Source: Pseudohalocynthiibacter aestuariivivens (lineage in GTDB: Bacteria > Pseudomonadota > Alphaproteobacteria > Rhodobacterales > Rhodobacteraceae). From it: 64,000 bases of DNA. Under the pieces are notes generated by a model. It made no database searches, was not told the origin of the DNA, and saw only the letters and a program-made list of their open reading frames with translations. Every line of letters starts with the position of its first letter. Positions within the stretch are counted from its first letter, which is position 1. Position numbers and translations under genes: made by a program. The stretch covers positions 1 to 64,000 of the forward strand of contig NZ_CP049039.1 in the NCBI RefSeq assembly GCF_011040495.1, read 5' to 3'. Shown in pieces: positions 16,638-24,665 of the stretch.

Positions 16638-17569
16638 GCGCCGACCGGTTGTGGTGCCCGTTTCCGGCGCTTTCGCGCGGTCTCCGTCATCGACACCAGC
16701 GGCAGCACCAGATCGTCGCCGAAGCTCTCCACATCGAGGCGTTCCTTGCCACTGCGGATCGCCTCTTCCGCCGCGGTCTCGATCAGGCGAAATATCCGTG
16801 CCGTCACACCTGAAGTGAGCTTGTGGATCCGATTTCTGGCCTCCGGGCTCATCAGATCTGAGGGCGCGTGCAGCGGCAGAATGCGCTCGAAGCTCTTCAG
16901 GAGCCCTGCAAAGGCGGCATCGTTCCGCCAGGGCTTCAGATGAAACGCCTCGAACCGCTCGGCCAGCTGCGCATCGGTCAGCAAGGCCTGGCGCGCCAGA
17001 TCCGTTCCGGCGCAAACCAGCGGGATCCGCAGATCATTGGCCAGAAACCTGATCGCATTGAGAAAAATGCGTTGCTGCCGGAAGGTGCCGGCCAGCATGC
17101 CGTTTACCTCGTCGAGGATGATCATCTTCGCGCCCACGGTTCGCAGGAGCGACCGGCAAACGTCCTTTTCGCGGGCGAGCGTGCCACCGGCCATCGCAGG
17201 CGCGCCCATGCTGGCCAGAAGCTCACGGTAGAGATCGCGCTCGATCGGCTCCGATGGCACTTGCGCCACCACCACTGGGCGATGATCAACCCCGGTGACT
17301 TGGCAGAACTTCGGCGGATGATTACGCTCAAACTTTCGGAGGATCTTGGTCTTTCCCATGCCGGTATCGCCGTAGATCAGCAGGCATGGCATCCGGTCGC
17401 GCGGCGGGTAGGTCAGCAGATTTTCCAACCGCGCAAGCGCCAGGCCCGCCTGATCGAATCCGATCCAGCGATCGGCCCGGATCCAGGCGATGCGCTCCTC
17501 ATCCGGCAGGTTCGCAAAGCGCCGATAGGCCGCGTCGAGATGCGCAAACGCGTTCTTCGTGCCCTCCAT
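16634..17569 (-). CDS. tniB: TniB AAA+ ATPase of Tni element 2
   Basis: From ATG 17569 (MEGTKNAFAHLD) this is a 311-residue AAA+ ATPase with Walker A GDTGMGKT near residue 69 and Walker B MIILDEVNGMLAG near 150. The start shares its A with the tniA stop (TAATG), with GGAGG about a dozen bases upstream, so coupling chose this start over an ATG nine bases earlier. It should form the ATP-dependent filament that connects TniQ-marked target DNA with TniA. The gene appears intact. Confidence 0.9.
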   Translation of the reverse strand: MEGTKNAFAHLDAAYRRFANLPDEERIAWIRADRWIGFDQAGLALARLENLLTYPPRDRMPCLLIYGDTGMGKTKILRKFERNHPPKFCQVTGVDHRPVVVAQVPSEPIERDLYRELLASMGAPAMAGGTLAREKDVCRSLLRTVGAKMIILDEVNGMLAGTFRQQRIFLNAIRFLANDLRIPLVCAGTDLARQALLTDAQLAERFEAFHLKPWRNDAAFAGLLKSFERILPLHAPSDLMSPEARNRIHKLTSGVTARIFRLIETAAEEAIRSGKERLDVESFGDDLVLPLVSMTETARKRRKRAPQPVGA

Positions 17570-19221
17570 TACGACCATTCCTCCACCTCGAAACCCGGAT
17601 GGTCCTTGAGCGCATTCCTGCTGGTCTCGGGCTCCGGAGCGGTGTCTTCGACCTCGTACGCCCCGGCGCCATCAAGCGCCCGATCACGGCGTTCGGCAAA
17701 CCGCCTGGCCTCCCGCGTCTTCCCGGATGCGGCATCGACCAGGGCCCGCTGCTCCTCAATCACTTGAAAAATCAGTTCTTCGTCCTCCAACGATCGTCCG
17801 CGTTCCCTGAGTAGCGCCTGCGCGCGGCGGTGCTCGGCAAGAGTGATCGGCGGGTGCCGCAAATCGGCGAACCGCACAGGGTATCGCTGGCCCTCGGGGC
17901 TGCGCACGAAGACCGTCGAGAGATCGCGCGGATCGTAGGACACGCGCAATTGCCGGCCCTGCCGACCCGCCCAAACGCTCAGGATATCGTCCCAATACCG
18001 CAGTCCGAAGAGGTGGATGCCATCACGGCGCACCATGCGTTCCGTGCTCGGCAGGAAGTCGATCCTGAACCCCTCCGAGTCATGAGGAAGGCGCAAAGGT
18101 ATCTCGCACCGACCATAGGCCTCGTGCCAGGCGGCAAGCGGCGGAATCCCGAGCGTGCGGTGCCGTTCCGCATGATAGCGGGTGATTTCCAGGGCCAGCC
18201 AGCGCTCCAGCTCATCGAGCGTCATCGCCGAGTTCGAGACAGAATCGTAGTCGCCGCGGTCCTTGATGCTGCTGAAGGTCGATCCGGGCAACAGGTGCAC
18301 CGCGCCCATCATCGTGCCGATCAGCCGCTCGATATGACCGCCGTAATGCGGGGCGCCAATCGGGCGGTACTGCAGCGAAATCCCATGTTCCTCAGCCCCA
18401 CGCTTGATCGCCCTGGAGCGGAACTCCTTGGCGTTATCGACATGGATGGTCTCGGGCAGACCCTCCGTGGGCCAGTCGGCGTCAATTCCGAGGGCCTCCA
18501 GCCACTCGAATTTGGGTTGCACGACGTGCTGGATGGCCAACGAGACGGACAGGGCCGACGGCGGCTCCAGCGTCAGGTAAAAGCCGGCCACCATGCGGCT
18601 GGCGACATCGATGGCGAGCGTCAGCCAAGGGCGTTGCAACGGCCTGCGGTGAACGCGGTCCACGACAATCACGTCGACCAGCGTGTGATCGATCTGGACC
18701 ACCTCATAGGCTCGATCGACCTGGTAGGAGCCGGGAACCGGGCGATACTGGCTGCGCGCGGCCTTTGCCCCCTCCCGCGCTGCCATGAGCTCGGCCGGAT
18801 CCATCGCAGCGACGCGATCACGTACTGTGGCCCAGCACGGTGCACGCAGGTCCTGCATCCGGCACCGCCTGCGCACCTCCTTTTGCAACGCGTTGATGCT
18901 GGGATTCTGGGGCGATTTGAAGAACGCCTCGATCGCCTCGGAAATCACCGTCTCGACATCGTCCGGCAGGCGCCGGCTTCCAGGTTGGCTTCCTACGGCG
19001 GAGGGCAAAAGCGAACTGGTGAGTGGGCGCGCCTTGTAGGCTCTTATCAGCTGGTAGAGCCGGGATCGCTTGATCCCCAGATCCCGGCAGGCGGAGAGGA
19101 ATTCGGCGCGGCGGATTCGGGGTTGTGCGGCCAGTCGGCGGACCACAGCCTCCCGCTCGACCGCCTGTTCCCAGGCTTCGTCCTCTGCCGCAATGATGTC
19201 AGATCGGTCCACCATGGCCAA
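17569..19221 (-). CDS. tniA: TniA DDE transposase of Tni element 2
   Basis: A 550-residue rve-superfamily transposase, full length for the TniA/TnsB group. DDE residues lie in VQIDHTLVDV, IHVDNAKEFRS and YGGHIERLIGT. The N-terminus holds a helical DNA-binding region (RRAEFLSACRDLGIKRSRLYQLIRAY) and the C-terminus a basic beta-rich domain (LRVSYDPRDLSTVFVRSPEG). It is the first gene of tniA-tniB-tniQ. Its start is 114 bases from the right end, so its promoter is probably inside the terminal region. It is only distantly similar to the element-1 TniA. Confidence 0.93.
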   Translation of the reverse strand: MAMVDRSDIIAAEDEAWEQAVEREAVVRRLAAQPRIRRAEFLSACRDLGIKRSRLYQLIRAYKARPLTSSLLPSAVGSQPGSRRLPDDVETVISEAIEAFFKSPQNPSINALQKEVRRRCRMQDLRAPCWATVRDRVAAMDPAELMAAREGAKAARSQYRPVPGSYQVDRAYEVVQIDHTLVDVIVVDRVHRRPLQRPWLTLAIDVASRMVAGFYLTLEPPSALSVSLAIQHVVQPKFEWLEALGIDADWPTEGLPETIHVDNAKEFRSRAIKRGAEEHGISLQYRPIGAPHYGGHIERLIGTMMGAVHLLPGSTFSSIKDRGDYDSVSNSAMTLDELERWLALEITRYHAERHRTLGIPPLAAWHEAYGRCEIPLRLPHDSEGFRIDFLPSTERMVRRDGIHLFGLRYWDDILSVWAGRQGRQLRVSYDPRDLSTVFVRSPEGQRYPVRFADLRHPPITLAEHRRAQALLRERGRSLEDEELIFQVIEEQRALVDAASGKTREARRFAERRDRALDGAGAYEVEDTAPEPETSRNALKDHPGFEVEEWS

Positions 19222-19315
19222 ACCACGAAAAAGGTATCAAAAGTCCAGCGATTCACCTAGAATCCAAAAATGAACCATGAACTTGAATCTCACAGAGTCA
19301 ATAGCTTAGAGTCCA

Positions 19316-20407
19316 GTGGTGAAACTAAAACGACAGACGAAAAACAGCAAGAAACCGCGCTCAAAGGCTCGAAATGGCTTTTCCATCAACGAAGACAACG
19401 AGGGAGACACTGCGTCCGGCGAAGCTCTGAAACTCCCCTCCTATATCGTAGGAACAGGCGCCCTTGATCGGCTGGTGGACGCGGCGCGCGACTATGCGCT
19501 GAAAGCCTATGCCACTGACTGGAAGCACTACACCCGCTGGTGCAGGCTGAAAGGTACGGATGCCCTGCCTCCGTCGCCGGAGATGATCGGCCTCTACCTG
19601 ACCGACCTCGCCAGCCCGACTGGCCCCTCCCCTGCCCTGACCGTCAACACGATTAACCGCCGCCTCTCTGGCCTTGCCTGGAACTATGCGCAGCGCGGGT
19701 TCTCACTTGACCGTAAGAACCGCCACATCGCCACGGTGCTCGCCGGGATCAAACGCAGACATGCCCGCCCGCCGTTGCAGAAGGAAGCGATCCTAGCCGA
19801 GGACATCCTCGCGATGGTGGCTACCCTGCCCCACGACCTGCGTGGCCTGCGGGATCGGGCGATCCTGCTCTTGGGCTACGCCGGCGGGCTGCGGCGCTCG
19901 GAGATTGTCAGCCTCGATGTTCAAAAGGATGACACGCCTGACAGCGGCGGCTGGATCGAGATCCTCGAGAAAGGCGCCCTTCTTACCCTGAATGCCAAGA
20001 CCGGCTGGCGTGAGGTCGAGATGGGCCGGGGATCGACCGAGCGAACTTGCCCTGTTCATGCGCTGGAGCAGTGGTTGCATTTCGGCAGGATTGACTTCGG
20101 CCCGGTATTCACGCGCACGTCGCGAGATGGCAAGAAGGCGCTGGAAACCCGGCTCAGCGACAAGCATGTTGCACGACTAATCAAGCAGACCGTGCTGGCC
20201 GCTGGTATCCGTGCCGACTTGCCAGAGAAGGATCGGCTTGCGCTGTTCTCCGGCCATTCTTTACGCGCTGGCCTAGCCAGTGGCGCTGAGGTCGATGAAC
20301 GCTACATCCAGAAGCAACTCGGCCATGCCAGCGCCGAGATGACCCGGCGCTATCAACGCCGCCGGGACCGGTTCCGGGTGAATTTGACCAAGGCCGCAGG
20401 GCTATAA
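19316..20407 (+). CDS. Tyrosine recombinase/integrase whose start codon region was hit by Tni element 2
   Basis: The protein has an N-terminal SAM-like core-binding domain (DYALKAYATDWKHYTRWCRLKG) and a C-terminal catalytic domain: Arg in GYAGGLRRSEIV (~residue 191), HSLRAGLAS (HxxR, ~315) and GHASAEMTRRYQ with the final Tyr. Codons before the T of TKNSKKP lie in the transposon end or its target copy. The original start was ATG at 15556 (MTKNSKKPRSKARNG). The present frame can only begin at a GTG or other codon within the transposon's right end (19316). The catalytic protein is complete, but the native promoter and start lie 3.8 kb away. Confidence 0.85.
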   Translation: MVKLKRQTKNSKKPRSKARNGFSINEDNEGDTASGEALKLPSYIVGTGALDRLVDAARDYALKAYATDWKHYTRWCRLKGTDALPPSPEMIGLYLTDLASPTGPSPALTVNTINRRLSGLAWNYAQRGFSLDRKNRHIATVLAGIKRRHARPPLQKEAILAEDILAMVATLPHDLRGLRDRAILLLGYAGGLRRSEIVSLDVQKDDTPDSGGWIEILEKGALLTLNAKTGWREVEMGRGSTERTCPVHALEQWLHFGRIDFGPVFTRTSRDGKKALETRLSDKHVARLIKQTVLAAGIRADLPEKDRLALFSGHSLRAGLASGAEVDERYIQKQLGHASAEMTRRYQRRRDRFRVNLTKAAGL

Positions 20408-20411
20408 CACG

Positions 20412-20735
20412 TCATTCCTGAGGGCCGTCAGCCTCCATCAGATAGGCTCTCAGGTCCTGCCGAGCATGCAATATGCGGATGATCTCAACCCGTTGCCCCG
20501 TGATTTGATAGACCGCCAGATGCTTGCCACTGGAATGGATGCGCACAGGCGGCGAGAACTCAGTCCGCTCGCGCGCCATCTCCGGAAATTCGGCCAGCAA
20601 GCCGAAAAGTGCAAACAGACCATCCGTATAACGATCCGCCTGATCTATGCCCAAAGTATCTGAACCGTATATCCAGATGTCGGACAGATCAGTCTCAGCG
20701 GCAGGCCGAACGGTCCACCCTCTATCTGCGGGCAT
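20412..20735 (-). CDS. parE: ParE/RelE-superfamily toxin
   Basis: A 107-residue basic protein with the ParE fold signature: PAAETDLSDIWIYGSDTLGIDQADRY at the start and HSSGKHLAVYQITGQRVEIIRILHARQD near the end. ParE toxins poison DNA gyrase. It lies directly downstream of the antitoxin gene and overlaps it by 14 bases, the usual parD-parE layout. The pair probably stabilises the replicon next to repABC. The gene is full length. Confidence 0.88.
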   Translation of the reverse strand: MPADRGWTVRPAAETDLSDIWIYGSDTLGIDQADRYTDGLFALFGLLAEFPEMARERTEFSPPVRIHSSGKHLAVYQITGQRVEIIRILHARQDLRAYLMEADGPQE

Positions 20736-20967
20736 ATTTGGAACGCATTACGGATTTGAAGGCTTGCTGATCAAGCCGCTTCGCTGGTCCGCTGGCAAGG
20801 CCGCGGTCAATTTCCGCTTGCAGTTCCGAGATGGCTTCTTGCCGAGCACGGTCGCGTCTTATCAGGTCGCGCACATAGTCGCTGGAATTGGCATACCGAC
20901 CAGCCTTGGTCTGATCTTCAACCCAGCTCTTCATCGGGTCGGGTAAAGATATGTTCATCGTTCCCAT
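20722..20967 (-). CDS. parD: ParD-family antitoxin (ribbon-helix-helix)
   Basis: From MGTMNISLPDPMKSWVEDQ this is an 81-residue ParD/CopG-like antitoxin. An N-terminal ribbon-helix-helix DNA-binding segment is followed by a helical toxin-binding tail (ISELQAEIDRGLASG). AAGGAGA seven bases upstream of ATG 20967 supports this start over an upstream one; a second ATG nine bases later is possible. It precedes and overlaps parE. It would neutralise ParE and repress the operon. Confidence 0.88.
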   Translation of the reverse strand: MGTMNISLPDPMKSWVEDQTKAGRYANSSDYVRDLIRRDRARQEAISELQAEIDRGLASGPAKRLDQQAFKSVMRSKYARR

Positions 20968-21048
20968 CTGCGGTCTCCTTTGCAAAAGAGGCTATGGCAA
21001 AGTTTGCCACACGGCAAGGGTCGCTTACCCAATCAGCGCCAAAGGGTC

Positions 21049-21070
21049 GTTTAGTAATAATATACGAAAC
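21049..21070. repeat. Candidate res subsite upstream of the serine recombinase gene
   Basis: GTTTAGTA (21049-21056) and TACGAAAC (21063-21070) form an inverted repeat of the form GTTTnGTA-N6-TACnAAAC, with an AT-rich centre. It ends 18 bases before the resolvase ATG. Serine resolvases bind such dyads next to their own gene, both for recombination and for autoregulation. Only this one dyad was identified. Confidence 0.6.
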
Positions 21071-21088
21071 TGCAAAAGGCCTGTTTTG

Positions 21089-21970
21089 ATGCCATTGATA
21101 GGCTACGCGCGCGTTTCAACAGAGGATCAAACCCCCCTGCCCCAGTCGCAGGCCCTGAAATCTGCGGGTTGCGCCGAAATCCACGAAGAACAGGCCTCAG
21201 GCGGCAATCGCGCGCGGCCGGTGCTGGCGCGGGTGCTTGAACGGATCAGCAAAGGCGACACGCTGGTCGTCGTTCGGATCGACCGACTGGCGCGGTCGCT
21301 GTCGCATCTGCTGGAGGTGATCGAGCGGCTGGAGGCCAAGGGGGCGTTCTTTCGTTCCATTCAGGACCCGATCGACACCGGATCCCCGCAAGGCAAGTTC
21401 ACGCTGCAGGTCTTGGGCGCTGCGGCCGAGTTCGAGCGCGCACTAATCCGGGAACGGACGAAGGCTGGCTTGGCCAGCGCACGCACAAAGGGCCGCGTGG
21501 GCGGAAACCCCGGACTACGGGCCAAAGACCCTGCCGCTCTTCGCAAGGTGCGGTTGGCGCGACAGGACGGCTACATGGAGCGCCTGAACGAGACGGCACA
21601 AGACTGGGTGCCCTTTGTGCGCCGGTTGCGCCCCGACTTGGCTTGGGAAGACGTGGTGCGCATCATCAACGGCCCCCTGCCCGAGGCGCGTCGCTGGACC
21701 CAAGGCCGTCTCTTGCGCGCCGTGAAGGCCTATGTCCGCGACGGCTTCCTGCCTGCCGAGGTGCTGGCCCGCGCCGGCCGCCGCGAAACCGACGACCGCC
21801 TGCCCGCCATTATTGCCGCCATCAAGGGTGCGGATCCCGACATCACGCTTCATGCAATCTGTGATCGGCTGCAGGCGATGCGCGAACGCACGCCCCGTGG
21901 GCGCACAAGCTGGCAGCCGTCTTCGGTGAAAATGCTGTTGGAGCGAGCCAAGAAGCTGGGAATGATTTAA
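21089..21970 (+). CDS. Serine recombinase (resolvase/invertase family)
   Basis: A 293-residue protein from MPLIGYARVS. The catalytic Ser lies in YARVSTEDQ, followed by VVVRIDRLARSLSHLLEVI and the helix containing GAAAEFERALIRERT, all classical small-serine-recombinase features. The C-terminal extension of ~110 residues is longer than the usual helix-turn-helix of Tn3 resolvases and ends SWQPSSVKMLLERAKKLGMI. A start 138 bases upstream in the same frame lacks homology and was rejected. It may resolve plasmid multimers, given its place between parDE and repABC. Confidence 0.9.
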   Translation: MPLIGYARVSTEDQTPLPQSQALKSAGCAEIHEEQASGGNRARPVLARVLERISKGDTLVVVRIDRLARSLSHLLEVIERLEAKGAFFRSIQDPIDTGSPQGKFTLQVLGAAAEFERALIRERTKAGLASARTKGRVGGNPGLRAKDPAALRKVRLARQDGYMERLNETAQDWVPFVRRLRPDLAWEDVVRIINGPLPEARRWTQGRLLRAVKAYVRDGFLPAEVLARAGRRETDDRLPAIIAAIKGADPDITLHAICDRLQAMRERTPRGRTSWQPSSVKMLLERAKKLGMI

Positions 21971-22252
21971 GAGACTCAGATTCGTTCTTTGGAAGCAAAA
22001 CCGCCTATGTGAATCGGATACATCTTGCGTTCAAGAGATGGCAGCGACACAAGCACTTGACGCGCTGGAGCCGAGAAATAGTATAAGTCATTGTAAATAA
22101 ATGATTTCATTGGGTAACGGCCCACCATTTGAAAAAATCCTTGCCTGTCAAACGCTTTCCTGACATTTTTGCGGAAGAACGCTAACCATCAGTTTCTGGC
22201 GGTTTTGCGTTCCTCCTCAAGATAGACCCGAAAGACGGGCGGCGGGACGGGC
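21971..22252. other. Control region upstream of repABC
   Basis: The 282-base gap is AT-richer than its surroundings, with ATAAATGATTTC-like stretches near 22095-22110. It ends in the repA leader and start. RepABC operons are normally controlled from such a region by RepA/RepB binding. I could not assign a specific promoter or operator with confidence, and no gene was seen here. Confidence 0.4.
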
Positions 22253-23440
22253 ATGAACGAGCAGCGGATCAGAATGGATCAAAAGATCCAAACCATGGCG
22301 ACACGTCTAAGCAAATCGCTTGATGTGAATATGCGCAAGTCGTTTCTACCTGATGAACGAAAGGCTCTCAGACGCTTCTCATCCACGGAAGTTGCCCAGA
22401 TCCTCGGGGTAAGCCAGGATTTTCTGCGGAAGATGTTCTTCGAGGACAAGCTCGATCTCGGTGACATCGAGACGGATGCCCGCGGCCGCAGGTTCTACAC
22501 TGCAGAGCAGATCGATATAGCACGCCACGAAATTGCCCGTTCAAGCACCAAGTTCCAGCATATCGTTCCTCGTCGTCGGGATGGGGAGCATATCCAGATC
22601 ATTTCGATCGCCAACTTCAAAGGAGGCGCGGGGAAGACGACAACGGCGATCCATCTGGCCCAAAAGCTTGCCCTTGATGGTTATCGAGTTCTGGCAATCG
22701 ATCTCGACCCACAAGCCTCAATGACCACCATGTTCGGTTTCCGGCCGGAAATCGACTTCCCTGAGGCCGGAACGGTGTACGATGCCCTTCGGTACGAGGA
22801 CCCTGTCCCATTTAGAGACGTTGTGCGCAAAACGTATTTCCACAACCTCGATCTAGCCGCGGCCGGCTTGCTGCTCTCTGAGTTCGAGACCGAAACCGCA
22901 CACGCCCTTCGAAACAATATCAGGCCGCCGTTCTATCAGCGGCTTGCCCTTTGCATTAATGAAGTCGAGACAGACTACGACATTGTCGTCATCGACTGCC
23001 CACCCCAACTCGGGTTTACCACACTATCAGCTTTGGTAGCGTCGACATCCCTAGTCGTCACTGTCATTCCAAGCATGCTTGACGTCGCCTCGATGGCCCA
23101 ATTCCTGCAGCTCACATCCAGCCTCATGGCAACAATTGCTGATGTGGGCGCATCGCCCGACTGGGACTTCATGAGATTTCTAATCACTCGTTTCGAACCC
23201 AATGACGGCCCCCAAACCCAGATGGCGGCATTCCTGCGGACTATGTTCACGGATGACGTTCTGACTCAGCCTTTCCTGAAATCTTCCGCAGTCTCTGATG
23301 CTGGGCTCACGCAACAGACACTGTTCGAGATAGCCAGAACGGATTTTCATCGCCAGACATACGATCGGGCCATCGAGTCCATCAACGGAGTTGTGGCGGA
23401 GGTCGAAGGGCTCATCAACACGGCATGGGGGCACAAGTAA
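22253..23440 (+). CDS. repA: RepA, ParA-type partition ATPase of the repABC module
   Basis: A 395-residue Walker-type ATPase. The N-terminal ~110 residues hold a DNA-binding helix-turn-helix (FSSTEVAQILGVSQDFLRKMF). The deviant Walker A, FKGGAGKTTT, is near residue 122, followed by LAIDLDPQASMT and YDIVVIDCPPQLG. RepA moves RepB-parS complexes and represses the operon. It is the first gene of repABC and its stop overlaps the repB start (TAATG). A parS-like palindrome lies inside the gene at 22737-22752. Length and motif order match other RepA proteins. Confidence 0.96.
   Translation: MNEQRIRMDQKIQTMATRLSKSLDVNMRKSFLPDERKALRRFSSTEVAQILGVSQDFLRKMFFEDKLDLGDIETDARGRRFYTAEQIDIARHEIARSSTKFQHIVPRRRDGEHIQIISIANFKGGAGKTTTAIHLAQKLALDGYRVLAIDLDPQASMTTMFGFRPEIDFPEAGTVYDALRYEDPVPFRDVVRKTYFHNLDLAAAGLLLSEFETETAHALRNNIRPPFYQRLALCINEVETDYDIVVIDCPPQLGFTTLSALVASTSLVVTVIPSMLDVASMAQFLQLTSSLMATIADVGASPDWDFMRFLITRFEPNDGPQTQMAAFLRTMFTDDVLTQPFLKSSAVSDAGLTQQTLFEIARTDFHRQTYDRAIESINGVVAEVEGLINTAWGHK
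22737..22752. repeat. parS-like palindrome inside repA
   Basis: GTTTCCGGCCGGAAAT matches the perfect palindrome found in repB and repC at 15 of 16 positions and fits the repABC centromere pattern GTTN8AAC apart from the last base. It is probably a weaker RepB-binding site. It encodes part of FGFRPEID without disturbing the frame. Confidence 0.65.
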
Positions 23441-24510
23441 TGGCCCGCAAAGTCACATTTGACATTCCCGAGGATGAGGAAAAACAGCAAAGCTCGTCGA
23501 TTTCTCCGACTCGAACCCAGTCACGAGCCCCTGCCCTTTCGGGAATGGCCCGGTCTCTTCAGGATGCGGCACAATCTTCAATTCAAGAAATCAGTACCGA
23601 CCTTATTGATGATTCCGAGTTCCAGGATCGTCTGGCCCTGGATGAAGAAGATGACATAAGGGAACTGGCTGAAAGCATTGACAAGCAGGGACAGCTTATC
23701 CCGATACTTCTGAGCCCCGAAGGGGGGCGATACAGGATCATCTATGGGCGCAGGCGATTAGCGGCCCTTCGACTTATCGGCAAGCCCGCGAAGGCTCTCA
23801 TCAGAGGCTTGGATGAGGATCAAGCGATTCTTGCACAAGGCCAAGAGAACAGCTTCCGAAAAGACCTCAGCTGGATCGAGAAAGCTCTGTTTGCACGTTC
23901 TCTCATAGAGTCCGGCAAGGATGAGGGACTGGTCTGTGACGCCCTCAACATCGATCAGAAAGCCAGGAAAGCCGGTGACAAGCTCACCGGACTTGCTCGC
24001 ATGAAACAAGTCACTTCCTGTATTCCGATTGAACTCATCCAAAAGATCGGGGCAGCACCCGGGGTTGGACGGGATCGTTGGTATGCTGCCGCAAAGTCTT
24101 ATGAGAGCCTTGGCTTCTCTGGAGATGAAGGGTTTCCGGCCGGAAACCGAGAATTCCATGATGCTCTCATGGAATCCAGAGGTTCAGGCAAGCCCTCCGA
24201 CGAACGCTTTGCGATCTTCGAAGGTCTCCTGAAGCAGCACAAGCCTCCTGCCCCATCGGCAATCCAGACAAAACTCGGGATGGTGAAGGTCACCAAGAGA
24301 AACGTGATCATCACCGTCAAGAACGGAGATGACGGGCTTCATAAGTGGATCTCTGAGAATCCAGAGGCCGCTCTTCTCGCGTTGGCGAACGCGAAGGCCG
24401 CTGGTCCGGAGCAGATCATTACCCCAGAGAAAATGGGACCCATAGGTAACCCAATCTCCGGCAGGGATCAGGATCTTGATGGTCCTGACATAGACGATAA
24501 CGAAAACTGA
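23440..24510 (+). CDS. repB: RepB, ParB-type centromere-binding protein of repABC
   Basis: A 356-residue ParB-family protein starting MARKVTFDIPEDEE at the TAATG overlap with repA. The ParB nuclease-like/CTPase domain is visible: IRELAESIDKQGQLIPILLS, then RYRIIYGRRRLAALRLIGKP, then AQGQENSFRKDLSWIEKALFA. A central helix-turn-helix region follows. It would bind the parS palindromes and load onto DNA for RepA-driven partition. A perfect palindrome lies inside its own gene at 24132-24147. Length is normal for the family. Confidence 0.95.
   Translation: MARKVTFDIPEDEEKQQSSSISPTRTQSRAPALSGMARSLQDAAQSSIQEISTDLIDDSEFQDRLALDEEDDIRELAESIDKQGQLIPILLSPEGGRYRIIYGRRRLAALRLIGKPAKALIRGLDEDQAILAQGQENSFRKDLSWIEKALFARSLIESGKDEGLVCDALNIDQKARKAGDKLTGLARMKQVTSCIPIELIQKIGAAPGVGRDRWYAAAKSYESLGFSGDEGFPAGNREFHDALMESRGSGKPSDERFAIFEGLLKQHKPPAPSAIQTKLGMVKVTKRNVIITVKNGDDGLHKWISENPEAALLALANAKAAGPEQIITPEKMGPIGNPISGRDQDLDGPDIDDNEN
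24132..24147. repeat. parS palindrome inside repB
   Basis: GTTTCCGGCCGGAAAC is a perfect 16-base palindrome fitting the repABC parS consensus GTTN4GCN4AAC. The identical sequence recurs in repC and, with one change, in repA. Here it encodes the FPAGN residues of RepB. Confidence 0.8.
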
Positions 24511-24529
24511 GCAGAAAGGAGGACAGGCC

Positions 24530-24620
24530 AGAAAAGGAAAGACCCCCCGAAAGCAGTGCTTCCGAAGGGCCTCGATTAGCTTAGACACCTGATTGATACC
24601 CCGAAGCCGAATCGTTTTCA
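24530..24620 (-). ncRNA. Probable antisense (incompatibility) RNA between repB and repC
   Basis: RepABC plasmids carry a small countertranscribed RNA in the repB-repC gap that represses repC. Here the minus strand can fold CCCTTCGGAAGC against GCTTTCGGGGG (about 24534-24561) followed by a pyrimidine-rich TCTTTCCTTTT, a plausible terminator for an RNA transcribed leftward from near 24610. The boundaries are approximate. Position and hairpin are seen; the regulatory role is from the plasmid family. Confidence 0.6.
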
Positions 24621-24623
24621 ACA

Positions 24624-24640
24624 CCGTTCGCGGTGAACGG
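24624..24640 (+). promoter_or_regulatory. Hairpin in the repC leader
   Basis: CCGTTC (24624-24629) and GAACGG (24635-24640) form a perfect 6-base stem with a GCGGT loop, followed by GGAAGCTTTTT. In repABC leaders such a hairpin works with the antisense RNA as an attenuator or ribosome-site block of repC. It lies about 25 bases before the chosen repC ATG. Confidence 0.55.
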
Positions 24641-24665
24641 GGAAGCTTTTTCAGCCGACATCATC

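Larger units (their letters stand above)
15563..19335 (-). mobile_element. Complete 3,773-bp TniABQ transposon (Tni element 2) with 5-bp target duplication
   Basis: The left end starts TGTCGTTTTAATTTCA and the right end read inward is TGTCGTTTTAGTTTCA, matching at 15 of 16 bases. Both are flanked by the same 5-mer GACGA (15558-15562 and 19336-19340), the 5-bp duplication expected of the Tn5053/Tn402/Tn7-like group. A repeated ATGGGTGGAC(T/C)GG block at 15578 and 15629 is a candidate TniA-binding pair. Contents are only tniA, tniB and tniQ, with no resolvase and no cargo. Removing the element and one GACGA joins an ATG at 15556 to the recombinase frame. Confidence 0.92.

Noticed and set aside
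17830..19260. A 476-codon plus-strand frame opposite tniA
   Set aside because: tniA on the other strand has clear DDE motifs and a family-length protein; the plus-strand product is unlike any protein I know.
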